The notes under the pieces are model-generated. The model saw nothing but the letters and a program-made list of their open reading frames with translations. It made no database searches and was not told where the DNA came from. From Agapetus fuscipes (lineage: Eukaryota > Arthropoda > Insecta > Trichoptera > Glossosomatidae): a stretch of DNA of 64,000 bases. This document shows, in pieces, positions 36,501 through 43,700 of the stretch; the stretch's first letter is position 1; each line of letters starts with the position of its first letter. The DNA lies in NCBI GenBank assembly GCA_951799405.1, contig OX637334.1:10788001-10852000 (forward strand), read 5' to 3'. Position numbers and translations under genes: made by a program.

Positions 36501-36565
36501 TCAAGATAAATTTAGAAGAAATGAACAAAAATGGAAAAAACAGAGAAATTGATTTAAAGGAATGA
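12568..36565 (+). CDS. SLC17-type MFS anion/phosphate cotransporter, gene 2 (11 exons, 498 aa)
   Basis: Exons: 12568-12643, 14541-14674, 15720-15899, 17624-17762, 18736-18956, 19727-19876, 27678-27810, 33548-33672, 34862-34981, 35717-35858, 36489-36565 (TGA). Joined length is 1497 nt in frame, the usual SLC17 size, and every junction is GT/AG with matching phase. The product shows 12-helix MFS character: helix 1 follows GFGVRHKQM, CKYGGKP is the helix 2-3 loop, CRSLQG..WAPISERNRF is the family's helix 4-5 motif, LNHIDISPNFAG comes near helix 11, and the tail is acidic (residues about 458-473). It is a plasma or organelle membrane secondary transporter by family; the substrate is not deducible. 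Oddities: the Arg usually found in helix 1 (present in gene 3) is missing, and the helix 4 motif has QAFFFP where gene 3 has QGALLP. Introns 6 and 7 each contain an intact LTR retrotransposon. The first exon is the least certain part: it is chosen for its ATG, perfect GTAAGT donor and required phase 1. Confidence 0.85.
13128..13395 (+). repeat. tRNA-derived SINE, family B
   Basis: Starts TCAGTTGATAGCGTAG; GGGTCCGATCCCCACC is the box B. The body includes CTCAGCCTTCACAA and GTTGGCGTAAGGC. Confidence 0.6.
14858..15150 (+). repeat. tRNA-derived SINE, family B
   Basis: Diverged copy directly before MITE copy 1; contains GATTTCCCGTTTCGGCG, TTATTTCAAACCCAAAATAA and CACAAGAAATGAGAACCAGC. Confidence 0.6.
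15157..15411 (+). mobile_element. 255-bp MITE, copy 1 (intron 2 of gene 2)
   Basis: Termini ATATCGCAC and GTGCGATAT, with roughly 35-bp imperfect inverted repeats rich in TTAATAATAAAGAG. Same length as the copy at 36003-36257 but in opposite orientation. The open frame through it is not a gene. Confidence 0.7.
16514..17330. mobile_element. Non-autonomous hAT element with 8-bp target duplication
   Basis: It begins CAGTGGTTCCCAAAC and ends GTTTGGGAACCACTG, a classical hAT terminus. GTATAGAA flanks both sides (16506-16513 and 17331-17338). The 817 bp contain a SINE-B insertion (16614-16940) and a second hAT-like start (GCAGGGGTGTCCAAC near 17058). No transposase. Located in intron 3 of gene 2. 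Confidence 0.8.
16614..16940 (-). repeat. tRNA-derived SINE, family B, inside hAT element
   Basis: Well-preserved reverse copy (+ strand ends GAGCTATCGACCGGACC) inserted in the hAT element at 16514-17330. Confidence 0.75.
17817..18083 (+). repeat. tRNA-derived SINE, family B
   Basis: GTCCGGTCGATAGCATAGTTGG head, AGGTTCGAATCCCACCG box B, and standard body, in intron 4 of gene 2. Confidence 0.75.
19471..19686 (-). pseudogene. LINE RT C-terminal fragment in intron 5 of gene 2
   Basis: The - strand frame reads MGTMKYFGNLERMNDELLTKR and later GRGRQTKKWIDQI, the F/Y-GxxxRMxxxxLxKR...GRxxxxWxD signature ending many non-LTR RTs. Only about 70 codons remain. Confidence 0.55.
20202..20675 (+). repeat. 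Gypsy 5' LTR
   Basis: It starts TGTTATG and ends CGTAACA. It contains TATAAA at 20469-20474, with a plausible initiator CCAGTATC about 30 bases on (near 20500), marking the U3/R border. AATAAA hexamers at 20585-20590 and 20607-20612 are the likely processing signals. Confidence 0.95.
20676..21345 (+). other. Gypsy leader with primer-binding site
   Basis: Two bases after the LTR the sequence TGGCGTCAGGTG (from 20678) begins with the TGG expected of a site pairing with a tRNA 3' CCA end; the tRNA was not identified. The remaining ~650 bases are an AT-rich untranslated leader ending in an A run immediately before the gag ATG, probably including the packaging signal. No ORF of note is seen. Confidence 0.7.
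21346..22635 (+). CDS. Gypsy Gag (SAP motif, coiled coil, capsid, CCHC knuckle)
   Basis: 429 aa structural protein that would form the cytoplasmic particle and bind the genomic RNA. Residues about 9-42 match a SAP motif (LKVTELKNELLERDL..GGKAALQARL), a DNA-binding helix-extension-helix unusual in Gag. Residues about 60-165 form heptad-like repeats (KxEMxENxKxLQEDL) predicting a coiled coil. Residues about 200-365 resemble the retrotransposon gag capsid domain (FDGKTSWEEYLTLFE, then LRGDALRVL, then QKPNESLQEFEMDIARL). A C-x2-C-x4-H-x4-C zinc knuckle lies at residues 403-416. The ATG is the first after the leader and has A at -3. The 3' end overlaps the pol frame by 46 bases, with pol one base back, so Pol is probably made by -1 frameshifting. 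It ends AENstop. Confidence 0.92.
   Translation: MATKVNVKDLKVTELKNELLERDLETSGGKAALQARLIEALEQSGEDPAYFVMASGGDRALDELNISINSNLTGLKTEMADNAKTMQENLSDLKVEMAENAKALQEDLSTMKEDLANMKEKMSENLTTLKGEMEEKMTALKGEMETRMSNLEVHLRAELTDKGQMESTRISPKGLHDETDQGCSTPTRITRGDDDPSLAKHNLPTFDGKTSWEEYLTLFETAAMMGAWSQQKKASVLSLSLRGDALRVLQAIPLDNRGDFGQLKQRLDMRYGHKCLEQLYKSQLNTRVQKPNESLQEFEMDIARLVRDAYPTASDDICESLAVDKFLNGLREWETQQAVKLAHPKALNEALSQALEFEAVKQSIRGHARVRAVEAEEVKLPTTEELIEKVLERLRPRRRDPRCWNCGQLGHLSTKCPKPQKPRKQAAEN
22590..26852 (+). CDS. Gypsy Pol (PR-RT-RNase H-IN plus macro-like and CCCH extension)
   Basis: An open frame of 1420 codons, without its own obvious ATG at the 5' end and probably expressed as a Gag-Pol frameshift product. 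Order: aspartic protease with DTGA (D64); reverse transcriptase with FCVDYRLLN, SYPLPRIDD and YLDD (478-481); RNase H with D625-T-D-A; integrase zinc finger with H858, H865 and WCRKCVTC; catalytic D927, D987, E1023 (spacing 59 and 35, the D,D35E pattern); then GPY/F module WDGPYEIL..RVVHYNRLSPY. About residues 1236-1375 resemble a macro domain (DLFEVTRDHTLACSVPEDL, then MSRGIARVFRYKFG, then AIPKMGGGRANRDW). C1388, C1396, C1402 and H1406 form a CCCH finger. The stop codon is the last triplet before the 3' LTR. The extension is open and in frame, and nothing suggests decay. Confidence 0.93.
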   Translation: MSQASETQKTGCGKLERVNGKGQPLTHAGEALKSAATVATVRGKASSIFINGIIDGVTRELLVDTGATRTILRRDIVARGKQIAPTKWSLHTATGESAQVYGETIATFQIGSTTFDHRTLVANIEEDVILGMDILDRFGCSLNLKKGSIKIGNEEVILQRRKELAARVILAKNTEVKGRSEMIVSARLDSSSTNDQICMIEPENMDNVNKGVMVARTVIRAKETIPVKIMNVNSYPVKMNEGFVLGRCERITSIVQQMTNMSCEGNKLSTQLEALVHDASQGLTEENKRRVRSLICRYQNIFEDSNGRLGRTKVVRHSIDTGEARPIKQAPRRLPFAKREEADKIIKDMSKDGIIEPSSSPWTSPVVLVKKKDGTTRFCVDYRLLNDVTKKDSYPLPRIDDTLDTLAGCTIFSTLDLKSGYWQVELDAKDKEKTAFSTGSGLWQFTVMPFGLCNAPATFERLMENVLRGLSWETCLVYLDDIIILGKDFNHQLRNLEQVFGRLQDAGLKLNPKKCNLFKKQVNYLGHIVSQRGVEVDPAKIKAVRDWPVLKDKHETRSFLGLCTYYRRFVPRFADIAKPLTKLTEENTRFHWSDSCAQAFEELKGRLTSAPILSYPRKDGKFILDTDASNVGIGGVLSQIQDGHETVLGYFSKVLSKPERNYCVTRRELLAVIKSVEHFRKYLYGRKFTLRTDHAALVWLLKFKNPEGQVARWIERLQEYDYDSEHRPGTLHRNADALSRRPCASDCKHCSRMEDKVAIVQRTTTEDEDWQDEKLAQDQLNDPDLKYVMEWARERERPTWEKLAPLSPTVKAYWAQWGSIVIEGGFLKRKIEKEDGTLRRKQTLVPRSRVPEILGLLHGGTSGGHLGVKKTLEKVKERFYWINCSEDVKDWCRKCVTCATANGPQRKRRAPMRQYNVGSPFERIAIDIAGPFPTTEKGNKYIMVVMDYFSKWVEAYSIPNQEAVTVTEVLVTEFISRFGVPLELHSDQGRNFEAAIFQQMCERLGIYKTRTTALHPQSDGMVERMNRTVGRYLAKVVSSHQRDWDRHLPLFLLAYRSAVQETTKKTPSSILFGREMRLPCDLKFGCKPGEDLAGEDYVTDLRRRLDDIHDQVRMNIGEASDQMKERYDTRADSMGYKAGDWVWLFDPKRRQGYCPKLQRSWDGPYEILERINDVVYRIKKRPNGKPRVVHYNRLSPYLGDNDDQPAQKVRQCVASERSPAFETFWENAKAGQKFRHGVTTEVHKDLFEVTRDHTLACSVPEDLDMSRGIARVFRYKFGEPQPSSSPQGRALRLPKGRQQAYCLVVPDSSNLEDDYKALWDGLVELRDYMLEDQQARLAIPKMGGGRANRDWRIIRSMIEAVFSGVGISVMVCCEQAQPRASGEKSVDCHFFLTTGCRRGSACPYLHRVKTVPGRNSLGGG
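26853..27326 (+). repeat. Gypsy 3' LTR
   Basis: A copy of the 5' LTR with the same length and one base difference (26973). It directly follows the pol stop codon TAG at 26850-26852, and the G-rich tract GGTGGGGGGTAG at 26841-26852 would serve as polypurine tract. Confidence 0.95.
28030..28346 (+). pseudogene. CR1/L2-like LINE reverse-transcriptase tail, left part, split by Copia
   Basis: Conceptual + strand reading shows remnants of the end of a non-LTR RT ORF (LLDLQGSTRDCREYMKELDISR near the start, a degenerate GDRAF-like patch, then FNKALK) with stops and frame shifts. It continues across the Copia insertion at 33162 with THLFT. The same family occurs at 53560-53870. Confidence 0.6.
28347..28500 (-). 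repeat. Copia 3' LTR (in element sense)
   Basis: Read on the + strand it runs TGATGGGATGG to CATTCTAACA; on the element strand it starts TGTTAG and ends CATCA. It appears identical to 33008-33161. Confidence 0.95.
28501..28920 (-). other. Copia 3' untranslated region and polypurine tract
   Basis: 420 bases between the Gag-Pol stop and the 3' LTR. In element sense it ends GGAGTGAGTGGGGG (28501-28514), a purine-rich tract next to the LTR. The rest is AT-rich with no ORF. Confidence 0.6.
28921..32922 (-). CDS. Copia Gag-Pol polyprotein (1333 aa)
   Basis: A single unbroken ORF from ATG (32920-32922) to TGA (28921-28923). Order of parts: Gag capsid region (ETWLKLESVYHSSG, then LLYSLPERFENF), zinc knuckle C229-x2-C-x4-H-x4-C242, aspartic protease LDSGA (D267), integrase zinc finger (WHKRLGHL, then CETCMVGK), catalytic D461, D524, E560 (spacing 62 and 35), reverse transcriptase (DYSETYAPVAKL, LDVITAYLNG, YVDD at 1016-1019), and RNase H (FADADWG, STAEAEYMAL, YNDSQAA). 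Integrase before RT is the Copia order. Residues about 713-754 contain an in-frame 11-aa repeat (EEEEPQVQDHT) about four times, encoded by 33-bp units. All catalytic residues are present, so the element may be autonomous. Gag must be released by processing because there is no separate gag frame. Confidence 0.95.
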   Translation of the reverse strand: MEPRTIRTNIAAIEPLACHNYDTWRIHMEALLIRNEAWDHVTGLSQKPVEAEASKKWILADARARSDIILLISPAELKHIKGCSTARETWLKLESVYHSSGPARKATLLKKLTLAKMKDGENVRDHVDKFFENVDKLSEMGIEINGDLLAIMLLYSLPERFENFRCAIESRDELPTPDALRIKILEENEARGKRQERTEGAFYAKKKTHYPSRRPQLQEKSAEPFAFKCHFCHKTGHKAAECRKKKQAAIIIEETNLMTELGDWCLDSGATSHMCKEITLFTSKDETSGTLSLADGGTTKALARGTVEIDVKIDGKISSVKLLNVLYVPTLRTNLISIPKITSLGGEVTFVKNKAVVEKHGQIILVAKKSEGLYYVKTFNTREHAAVIAKSSHMELWHKRLGHLNEQDLRQAKERKSLIGLEFSQMGNLNCETCMVGKMTRLPMPKASEKKTLSLEIVHSDVFGPLRQESIGGAKYYITFTDDHSRWTEIRFLKTKGEALDAFKEVASKMENQKDRRIKFLQSDNGTEYTGKEFENFLKKKGITRRLSTPYTPAQNGVAERKNRTLMDTARCLLTQANLPEKFWGEAVNTANYIRNRCPSKALHGKSPYEAWRETKPSVQHFRNFGCKVYVRDSQPGKGKLAPRSKEGIFIGYSDITKGYRIWVEKENRVIISRDVKFLEHLTSSSRNVKRIPETIAVPLEQEESFEIEGELQDYTEEEEPQVQDHTEEEEPQVQDHTEEEEPQVQDHTEEEEPQEISAQEESTETELADDIEQRPQRTKRAPIWAQDYDVSYVCSGNENLQDGEWKKAIKEEMKAHLKNDTWKIIPRSVSDRTISCRMVLKDKINANGETTRKKARLVARGFSQMPGIDYSETYAPVAKLKSIRALLALAVEKSLKLNQLDVITAYLNGTLEERILMEVPNDLEDALSEIMIDESSNEDKTLFHAARNMLANLKKHGESSVCKLNKALYGLKQAGREWYKKLDQALRNIDFIPSEADPCIYVQEKAGDAIIIAVYVDDLIMAYKDENRAKEVKELLQRNFEMKDLNELSYCLGINFQVLKNKIVATQSEYISNILRSHGMSECKPASTPMVRGQKLLKVQRNENDEKLPYQNLIGSLMYLAIATRPDIMHAVCYLSQFNNNYSQEHWKCAKRVLRYLKGTQDLGLTFQKTGKPLEGFADADWGACEVDRRSFTGYCFVYAGASICWESRKQRTVALSTAEAEYMALTEAAKEAMHLSQLYKDMGIDHGILKIYNDSQAAQQLIKNPIVSRKSKHINIREHFIRDAVKHNAVELIYKKTEELEADLLTKPLSADKMKSLMSKLGMNKCLNDNV
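32994..33007 (-). other. Copia primer-binding site (initiator tRNA-Met, internal)
   Basis: On the element strand the 14 bases GGTTATGGGCCCAG directly abut the LTR. Their complement CTGGGCCCATAACC is the anticodon-arm sequence of animal initiator tRNA-Met (CAT anticodon within). This is the half-tRNA priming known for Drosophila copia, rather than priming from the CCA end. Confidence 0.8.
33008..33161 (-). repeat. Copia 5' LTR (in element sense)
   Basis: The second 154-bp copy, adjacent to the primer-binding site and 86 bases upstream (element sense) of the Gag-Pol ATG. It is followed on the + strand by AAAAC, the target duplication. Confidence 0.95.
33162..33258 (+). pseudogene. CR1/L2-like LINE tail, right part
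   Basis: It continues the interrupted LINE: AAAACCCACCTCTTC reads on as KTHLF, then a short 3' UTR ending GGCACTAAACAAATTTG and an ATT repeat, the usual end of L2/CR1-type elements. Confidence 0.55.
34221..34722 (+). repeat. Composite A-B SINE
   Basis: The A half (34221-34452) starts GACCGGTCCGTAGCTCAGTGG (box A) with GTGGGTTCTATTCCC (box B). The B half (from about 34457) has GTCAATTGGTAGAATGC and GGGTTCGATCTC, and ends GTGTAGCTTAGTTGCG. The junction GGTAAAAAGG matches 2043-2047 (- strand). Intron 8 of gene 2. Confidence 0.75.
36003..36257 (-). mobile_element. 255-bp MITE, copy 2 (intron 10 of gene 2)
   Basis: Same 255-bp element as 15157-15411, reverse orientation. Copies are similar over their whole length (shared GACGAATATGACCGAGATAA core, seen inverted in copy 1). 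ATAT is found at both borders, so exact target duplication size is unclear. Confidence 0.7.
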
Positions 36566-36597
36566 AAGTTTGAAATGTGAACTACTTAATCCTTAAT

Positions 36598-36607
36598 AAT
36601 AAATAAA
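36598..36607 (+). terminator. Poly(A) signal of gene 2
   Basis: Two overlapping AATAAA hexamers (36598-36603 and 36602-36607) begin 33 bases after the gene 2 TGA. Confidence 0.6.
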
Positions 36608-37749
36608 CAAATTGTGCAAAATGGGACCACAGCAGCTATAAAACTATTTAAGAAGCTAAAGAAGATAATGGTGAATGGCTTTGATATAAATAATTAAACT
36701 GACCCAAGAAGGTATAAAACATTCCTAGCGTATCACCAAAAATTAATGGAAACCAAAACACACTATAGTTACCTGTGAAAATAAATGAACCCCGAAGTCC
36801 AGTGTTATCTCATGAATGATAATTTTGTAAGAAGTTTCATAAATGCGTAAGAAATGATGTTTACATAGTATAAATCTGGTTTAATTTAAAGAAATAATAG
36901 TAAAATATTATAGAGTGGCAATTCTAATTGGGGGACAAGGATATTCAAGATTTTTTTGTTCTGATAATCAAACTGTATCCTTTTATGTGGCAATCTACCA
37001 ATTGAAAACATATTTCCATTATAAAAACATATGCATTACATATAATATGAATAATTTCTACATATTTAAACACTGTTTTCATAGGCATGCCTAAGGTATG
37101 CCTATAAAATTAACATATAATGATGTCCTTTATTTTGGCCCGTTTAAGGGAGCCTACCGTCTTGCCCGCAGCTTAATCACACACTGTTTGCAGGACTATT
37201 ATCTGATACTGTTCACTTTCCTCTTCAAACCATGGCAAGGCAGTTTCTGTATATGTAAATGCTTCAGAAGCAGCAAATATATTGTTGCCATTTTCTTCAC
37301 TAGATGAAATGCTCGTAGGAGTCGTAGGTAGCAATTAATTGATCATTTGGATAATGGGCGCCTACTATTCATACAATATTTGTTACGCTTGTTTTATTTT
37401 TGTAAAATCGTTGTTCACAGTGAAAGCCCTAAATGTTTTTATGTGTAAAACACAATTATTTTTAAAATGTAAAAATGTACATACAATGTTATATGTTTTT
37501 TATTACTAATATAAGACAACTATTTTTTTTAATAAAATTTTATTATCTGTTTTTCTTTGGTTGTTGTGTTGGAGGGAACTGATTTTTTTTTAAGTTTGAA
37601 GAGCTGTTGTACAAAATAATTAATTGAACGTAAAACAAAGAAGAAAAAGGAATATTTATAGCAAAGAATTCTCAATAATAAGAAAACTGAAGGCTAGTGA
37701 AACCAATATAATTATTTTTTCGCAAAAGTACATATTTGAAGCATGTTGG

Positions 37750-37790
37750 ACAAACATGAATTACAATTTTTTATTGTAATTCATGTTTGT
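37750..37790. repeat. Small perfect palindrome
   Basis: 18-bp arms ACAAACATGAATTACAAT and inverse around a T5 loop, in the gene 2-gene 3 intergenic region. Confidence 0.6.
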
Positions 37791-38519
37791 AATTGAGTTC
37801 TGTGCTATCTGTTGATGCATCACAAATGTTGGATAAGACTGTGACAAAACGTTGAGGGAACCGTACTCCTTCCTAACGAGAAGAATCCTGCAGATGTATT
37901 TTTAGGCCGAAATGTTTGAGTAAAATATACAACTATTAAAAAAGTTAATGAAAATTATTTTTATTAAATAAAGTTTAAAACTTTCACTTTCATGGCCGGT
38001 GTTAATAATAAATAAATCACTTTTGTGTTCTTTTGGGTTTGACCATGTTCTACTTGCAGCTCTTAACATTTACTGAAGCTTATAAGTTAATTTACATATC
38101 TCGGGTGGCATTCCTTGTGGAATCGGTACTGGCTTGCTTCAAGAGTGAAGAATAAAATACAGATTATAGAATTCCTGGACAGCAAAACAGATCAAGATGT
38201 CGGGATGGAATGGTAGTTAAACAGCTCTAAGAAGTCAAGACCCCCAGGATTTCATGCTACTAATGCTGATGATGATGAAGATTACTGAAAATCAGAAAGC
38301 AGCTTGACAAAAGGAAATTTAGAAATAGGATTTAGTAGCAATGAAGCTCATCCATACTGCAGCAAGGAGCTTTATCGATAGAAAGTGTTTTAAAGACAAC
38401 TTAACAAATGTAAGGACACCAGGCATTTACTTCTAAGTACTTTATTATGGAACTGGGAAGAATAGTATTCGATTAGTATGATTAATTTGGTGAGCTCTGT
38501 TTTTGTGCGAAATGTAAAT

Positions 38520-38962
38520 CACACCGCAAGAGCTCTCTGCAAGATTGGTTGTCGCTATAGAAAGGGTCAATTACACAAGTACCCGTAAGTTTCGAAACTT
38601 GTTTCACCAGAGGTGCTTTTCAAGTCCACATACATTTTTCTCGAATACTCAATACTTCGAGTGTTGTGAAGAAACTCTTACTACGGGTAAAGCACCCGTT
38701 TACTGTAATGCTGAATGAACCTTTGGTGACTAGTCTTTAGTAAAGGCACATGAATCCTTTAACCTTGCGAGAAGGATATTTTATAATTTTGTCATGAATT
38801 GGCCCCCAAACCTCCCGATTACGAGTCTGTAGTGTTAATCACTAGACTACAGATTGGTCAATGATTTTGGCTTGAAGAAAAAAAAATATGGGAAATCTTA
38901 TCTGACACCCGTCGTGGTTTTGAATGCAGCCGACCTAACAACTAAGCTATTGACCGGACCAG
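38520..38962 (-). repeat. Degenerate family A SINE next to a partial family B SINE
   Basis: A diverged family A copy (about 38520-38870, enlarged by an unrelated piece near 38575-38700) is followed by the 5' third of family B (about 38890-38962, ending GCTATTGACCGGACCAGG). Order differs from the A-B composite. Confidence 0.45.
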
Positions 38963-39267
38963 GCGTGTGCATGGGGTATAGTCAAATACATTTTATTTAA
39001 AATCATTCATTTGAAATCGACTAAAATACTAATGATGGCTCCTATCGAACTCATTATTTTTCACCATATATTGCCTACCTATTAGGCGCATTTACCTGTA
39101 TGGGATGCACGCCCCTGGAGCGGACATGTGATTTTCGACGTCTAAAAAGATTCACAAAAAAAAGAAGAAGACTCATTGGAAAAATGTATGTACGTCCACA
39201 ATTTTAGTTTCATAAGTTTTGTTCACAGGTTTATGCAACTAGGGTCCTTAACAACTATAATATATAA

Positions 39268-39514
39268 TCTATAATCTAAGCTGCAAAGATATGCTAACAT
39301 TTAAGGCTCATATTAAATGCATACCCGCAGACAAGCACATGTAGGTTCGCGCCTACACATTCTGCATGTGTGCATGCAAATAAGCAAAAACTCACATGAA
39401 CATAAACCTTGCAACTCCTGCCGTCGTTCCCTGAACCGGGGTGGCATTGGCAAAAGTGAAGCGATTTTACAGCACGGATGGTCAGCCTCATACCAACCTA
39501 TCAGTCAAGGAACT
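39268..39514 (-). repeat. Family C repeat
   Basis: CTAAGCTGCAAAGATATGC to CCAACCTATCAGTCAAGGAAC, with the full body. Confidence 0.7.
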
Positions 39515-39680
39515 AATAACAAAAAAAGAATTATCCTATTCCATAGCAACGTAGCCATGTAACGTCACAGTTGAGTAAAATACAGAACTAATGTTACTAC
39601 CAACTTATACATACCTAATCCTTTGTCTTTTCACTTTCATATTCTCATGTATACCGCCCTAGTCATAATAATAATAATAG

Positions 39681-39959
39681 GATGATTTATTTGGTGAGCG
39701 CTGTTTTTGTGTGCATCACACCTCAAGAGTCCTCTGCGAGCTTGGTCGTCGCTGTGGAAAGCGCCAATTCTCAAGCAAGCCCCAGTTGCTATAAGGCTGG
39801 ATGGACCTTTAGTGACCGGTATTTGGTAAAGTATGTGAATTTTTTACCCAGCGAAGAGCATATTTGAAAATATATTTTTTTATGTGCTCCGCCGGGATTC
39901 AAGCCCACAACCTTCCATTTACGAGTCAGAAGTGTGAACCACTAGACTACGGACCGGTC
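39681..39959 (-). repeat. tRNA-derived SINE, family A
   Basis: Reverse copy of family A; on the + strand it ends CTACGGACCGGTCA after CCGGGATTCAAGCCCACAA-like box B complement. Confidence 0.7.
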
Positions 39960-40747
39960 ATGTCGGATTCTATCATTCAGATTCTTAACTCAAATATAAC
40001 GTTTTTTGTCTACAATTACTCCTGTATATTCTCTCAATTTAAAGTGATTTATTTGACACCCTGGGTAAAATATGATTGCTGAGGAAATCATTTTGACTTT
40101 AATGATATTTGAACAAAGATTAACTGACATTTGTTTAGTAAAGATAGCAGTATTGATTTTATTTAAAGGAATTGTCATTCTGCGAAAGGCGTAAATTAAT
40201 TAATTTAAAAATAAATAGACCCGGAATGTTTTTCATACGAAACTTCCAAATTTGAGTTTTTATAGAAATAAAAAAAAAATGTTCGTTTTACGCTTTCATT
40301 ATGTTTCCTCTCAGCAAAAACTAATCAGAATATGATGGACAAATTCGAAATATTTTTTAATCATTTAGGGTTGTTTTTTTTTTCTTTTGCATGTTTTTAG
40401 TAGTTTTCTTTTTATAATACCGTTTTTATTTCAAACTGTGATGTTTACAAAATATTTAAGTCTCTTCACAATAGATACGCCACTGCCTGGTTGTGTTTTT
40501 TTTGTTGTTGATAATAGAAATCAAACAGTAGGTAGATACAAGAAAGTTATATCATTTTCTTCATTAATTCATTTAACTTCATAATTTCCTGCATTCATTC
40601 GTACAAAGCACTAAAATTTCAAACGCATTTATTTAAAATCTTTAAGAAGACAAGTTTTTAATTTAAATTTTAAAAAATGTAAAAAATCATTTGTTTCGTT
40701 TCAATCAATCGTTTGTATTAAGTTATTTTTGTTTTTATCAAAAAAAA

Positions 40748-43700
40748 ATGGCGAAATCTTTAGAAAGTACACAATATGGTGAATATGATGCAATTCCTAC
40801 AAATACAGCAGGTGAAGGTATGTATCTTTTTTCTTAAGTAATTGTGTAGGTTTATTAAAAAGCGATGAAAAAGGGGATTGTTATTATTACCCTGGCAACA
40901 TTAAATTGAAATGACGTCACATCTTTTTTAAATTTCGAGTTGCATACTTATAAGAAAAAAAATGTAACTACCTAATGAAATTGAAAAAACACGGCGATTT
41001 TTAACACAAAGTTAATTTAATATCGTTATTCAATTTTTTGTATTTCTTGCACGACAAAATTTGATTTAAAAAAAAATCTTTGTTTTCATAATATGTATCT
41101 CCGTAACAAATATGAAAAAAATTAACTGAAATTTGAAAACTTTAGTCGCTTTGTATGCTACAAGTACCTACCAACTCGCCCGCCCAGTGCTTGTTTGACT
41201 TATCCTCCTTTTGATTTAGACATGTAGATTAATTGTTCCAGTACACATACAAACATTGCTCCATGGATATATATATATTATTTAATACTTCCTCCATGCA
41301 TTGCTCATGTGAAATTATGATCCTCTGATAGACATAAGACAAACGAGCACTAAGGTGACGAACCTACCTACCTACCAAAAAAACATTCCTAAAAAATCCT
41401 GAAAGTCAATACTTATTATTCTTGAAAAAATGATTTATTTAAAATATTTTGAATTTATTTTCACATGCTTACAAAACATAAAATTAAAAAATATTTATTC
41501 ATAAATTAGCCCAGAAAAAAACTAGCATGCATTTAATTACTAACAGTGTTTTTATACAAGCTATTTTGAAGAAATAATAAGATTATTTTGCAATGCAAAT
41601 AAGGATTATATATATTTTTTTTATGTAATGCGGAAAATTCTCACGCCTCCATCTTGAATATTTTTTTAATCAGATTTTTTTTTGTTGGCGGGAAAAAAAA
41701 TTAAATGTCTAAAAGGAACGTTTATTTGTTTCAATATCGCGATAAGGCTATTTTCATAATTTAATATATCACGTTTTAAATAATAGACAATTTTCAACCT
41801 AGCAATTTTGCATTTATCAAGTTTTTTATCCAGTTTTGACCGTTTTTTGTATGACTGTTTTTAAACAATGAATTTAAATTCCTGGTTAAATAAAATTAAT
41901 AATATTTTAATATAAAAACAATGTTTTTATTATCACATATTATTTTAACAATAGCTTGATATGAAACTGACCACAAATATAGAAAAAATGTGTCATTTTG
42001 CCGACGTCATTTCTCTTTTAAGGAGAGGTAGCAGAAACTTAATTTGCTTTGTCCATAAATAAATATTTGCAGATACGACAGCTTACTTGGGAGAGATCAT
42101 ACCGAATATGAAAGCCATTACAATGAGGTCCACACACATGAACTGAATTGGCACAGACAATATTGTGTCGTCACGCGGCCGGGTTGCTATGGAAAAGGCA
42201 TACAAATATTTTGTTATTGGTTGCTAAGCACCGCAGTGCCACACAATAATGACGTTTGCTCGCCGAGAAAAAAGATCCAAGTTCAAAAATGTTCCGACCT
42301 CATTATTTATTTTTTAGTTAAAAACTAAAATATGAACAACACATCGAGGGTATACAACCAAAACGCACTAAGTCAAATTTGACAATTTCGACTTATTTAC
42401 CCTATTATACTTATTTTTTCTGATTTTCTACTGCCAAAAGACACTAAGTGCTATCAAAAAAAATAAAAGACATAATGAAAAAACTATAGTTATTTATGCC
42501 ACTGCCAAGTAATGATAGTCTTTTTAACACGAGTGCTAGTTTGTGCCATGAGGCGCAGCCGAATGGCACAATAGAAAGCACGAGTGTTACAAAGACTAAT
42601 TACGTGCAGTGGCATACAATACTTTTTCTACGACCATGAGAGAATTAACAAAATAGTGAATAATAGTCATTATAATGTACTCGTCCATTTGAAGTAATTA
42701 AAACCTTACCTTTGTCAAAACGTGTGATTTATCATTCCCTTCGATTATCTAATCTAACCTAAGTTGTAAAAATAAATTATATTTAGGTTTCATATTGAAT
42801 TCATGCCCACAAGCCGACACATATGTATAAGGTCGCGCTTTTACATCCTGCATATAAGCTTAAACATTCAAACCCAAAACTCAAATAAACATATGCCCTG
42901 CAGTTGTATTGGCAGGTGAACCAAATTTGTACAGCATAGGTGATCAACCTCATACTCACCTATTAACCAAGTAACTTTTTGAGTTTGTTTATTTTTTGCG
43001 GTGAAATTTTTTGTATTGTTTTCCTTTCAAGCCTTTTATTTTCCATTGAAAAAAGGAAAGCTTTATTTGGAGCAATCCGATAAATAAATTCGATAAATTT
43101 TAGCACTATTAACAATTTTTATTTGACTCTACACATAAAATATACTTATTTATTTTCATCTGAACAGGGCTGAAAGTCTCATCACCACGGTAATTCCTAC
43201 CTACCGAATATCACTAATATTGTATGAAGCCTAATCAGCTGATCGCTTGCGGCCATCTTGGATTGACGGGTCTTCATACCCCCATACAAGGTTGACATTT
43301 GAAATTAAAAAATGGTTCCAATTCTGACAATGCGCATGCGCACATGTTCATTTTAACACGGTTACCGGTTGCATAATGTAACATTATGCAACGGGTGTAG
43401 AAATGTATGGCATTGTGATTGCGTTAGCCGTTTTGTAATTAGCAAATTACCAAATGGGAGTAGAAAAAGTCATATTTAAAATTATTATTTCAGCCAAAAA
43501 GCATTATGCATTCTGGTTGTAAAGAGTTCAGTTTTTGTTTATTTAATAATGACTTAGTGCGTTTTGGTTGTATACCCTCGACATTATGTATGGTTGATTA
43601 AAGAAAGGCAATAAGTACCATGAGAACCTGTGAATGTTCAAGTATCATGAACAGGGGCTTAATACGTATAAACTTCGAATTTTATTTCAATGGTCAAACT

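Larger units (their letters stand above)
36566..40747. other. Intergenic region between genes 2 and 3
   Basis: 4.2 kb, AT-rich. It contains a palindrome (37750-37790), SINE A/B remnants (38520-38962, 39681-39959) and a family C copy (39268-39514). No gene found. Confidence 0.6.
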
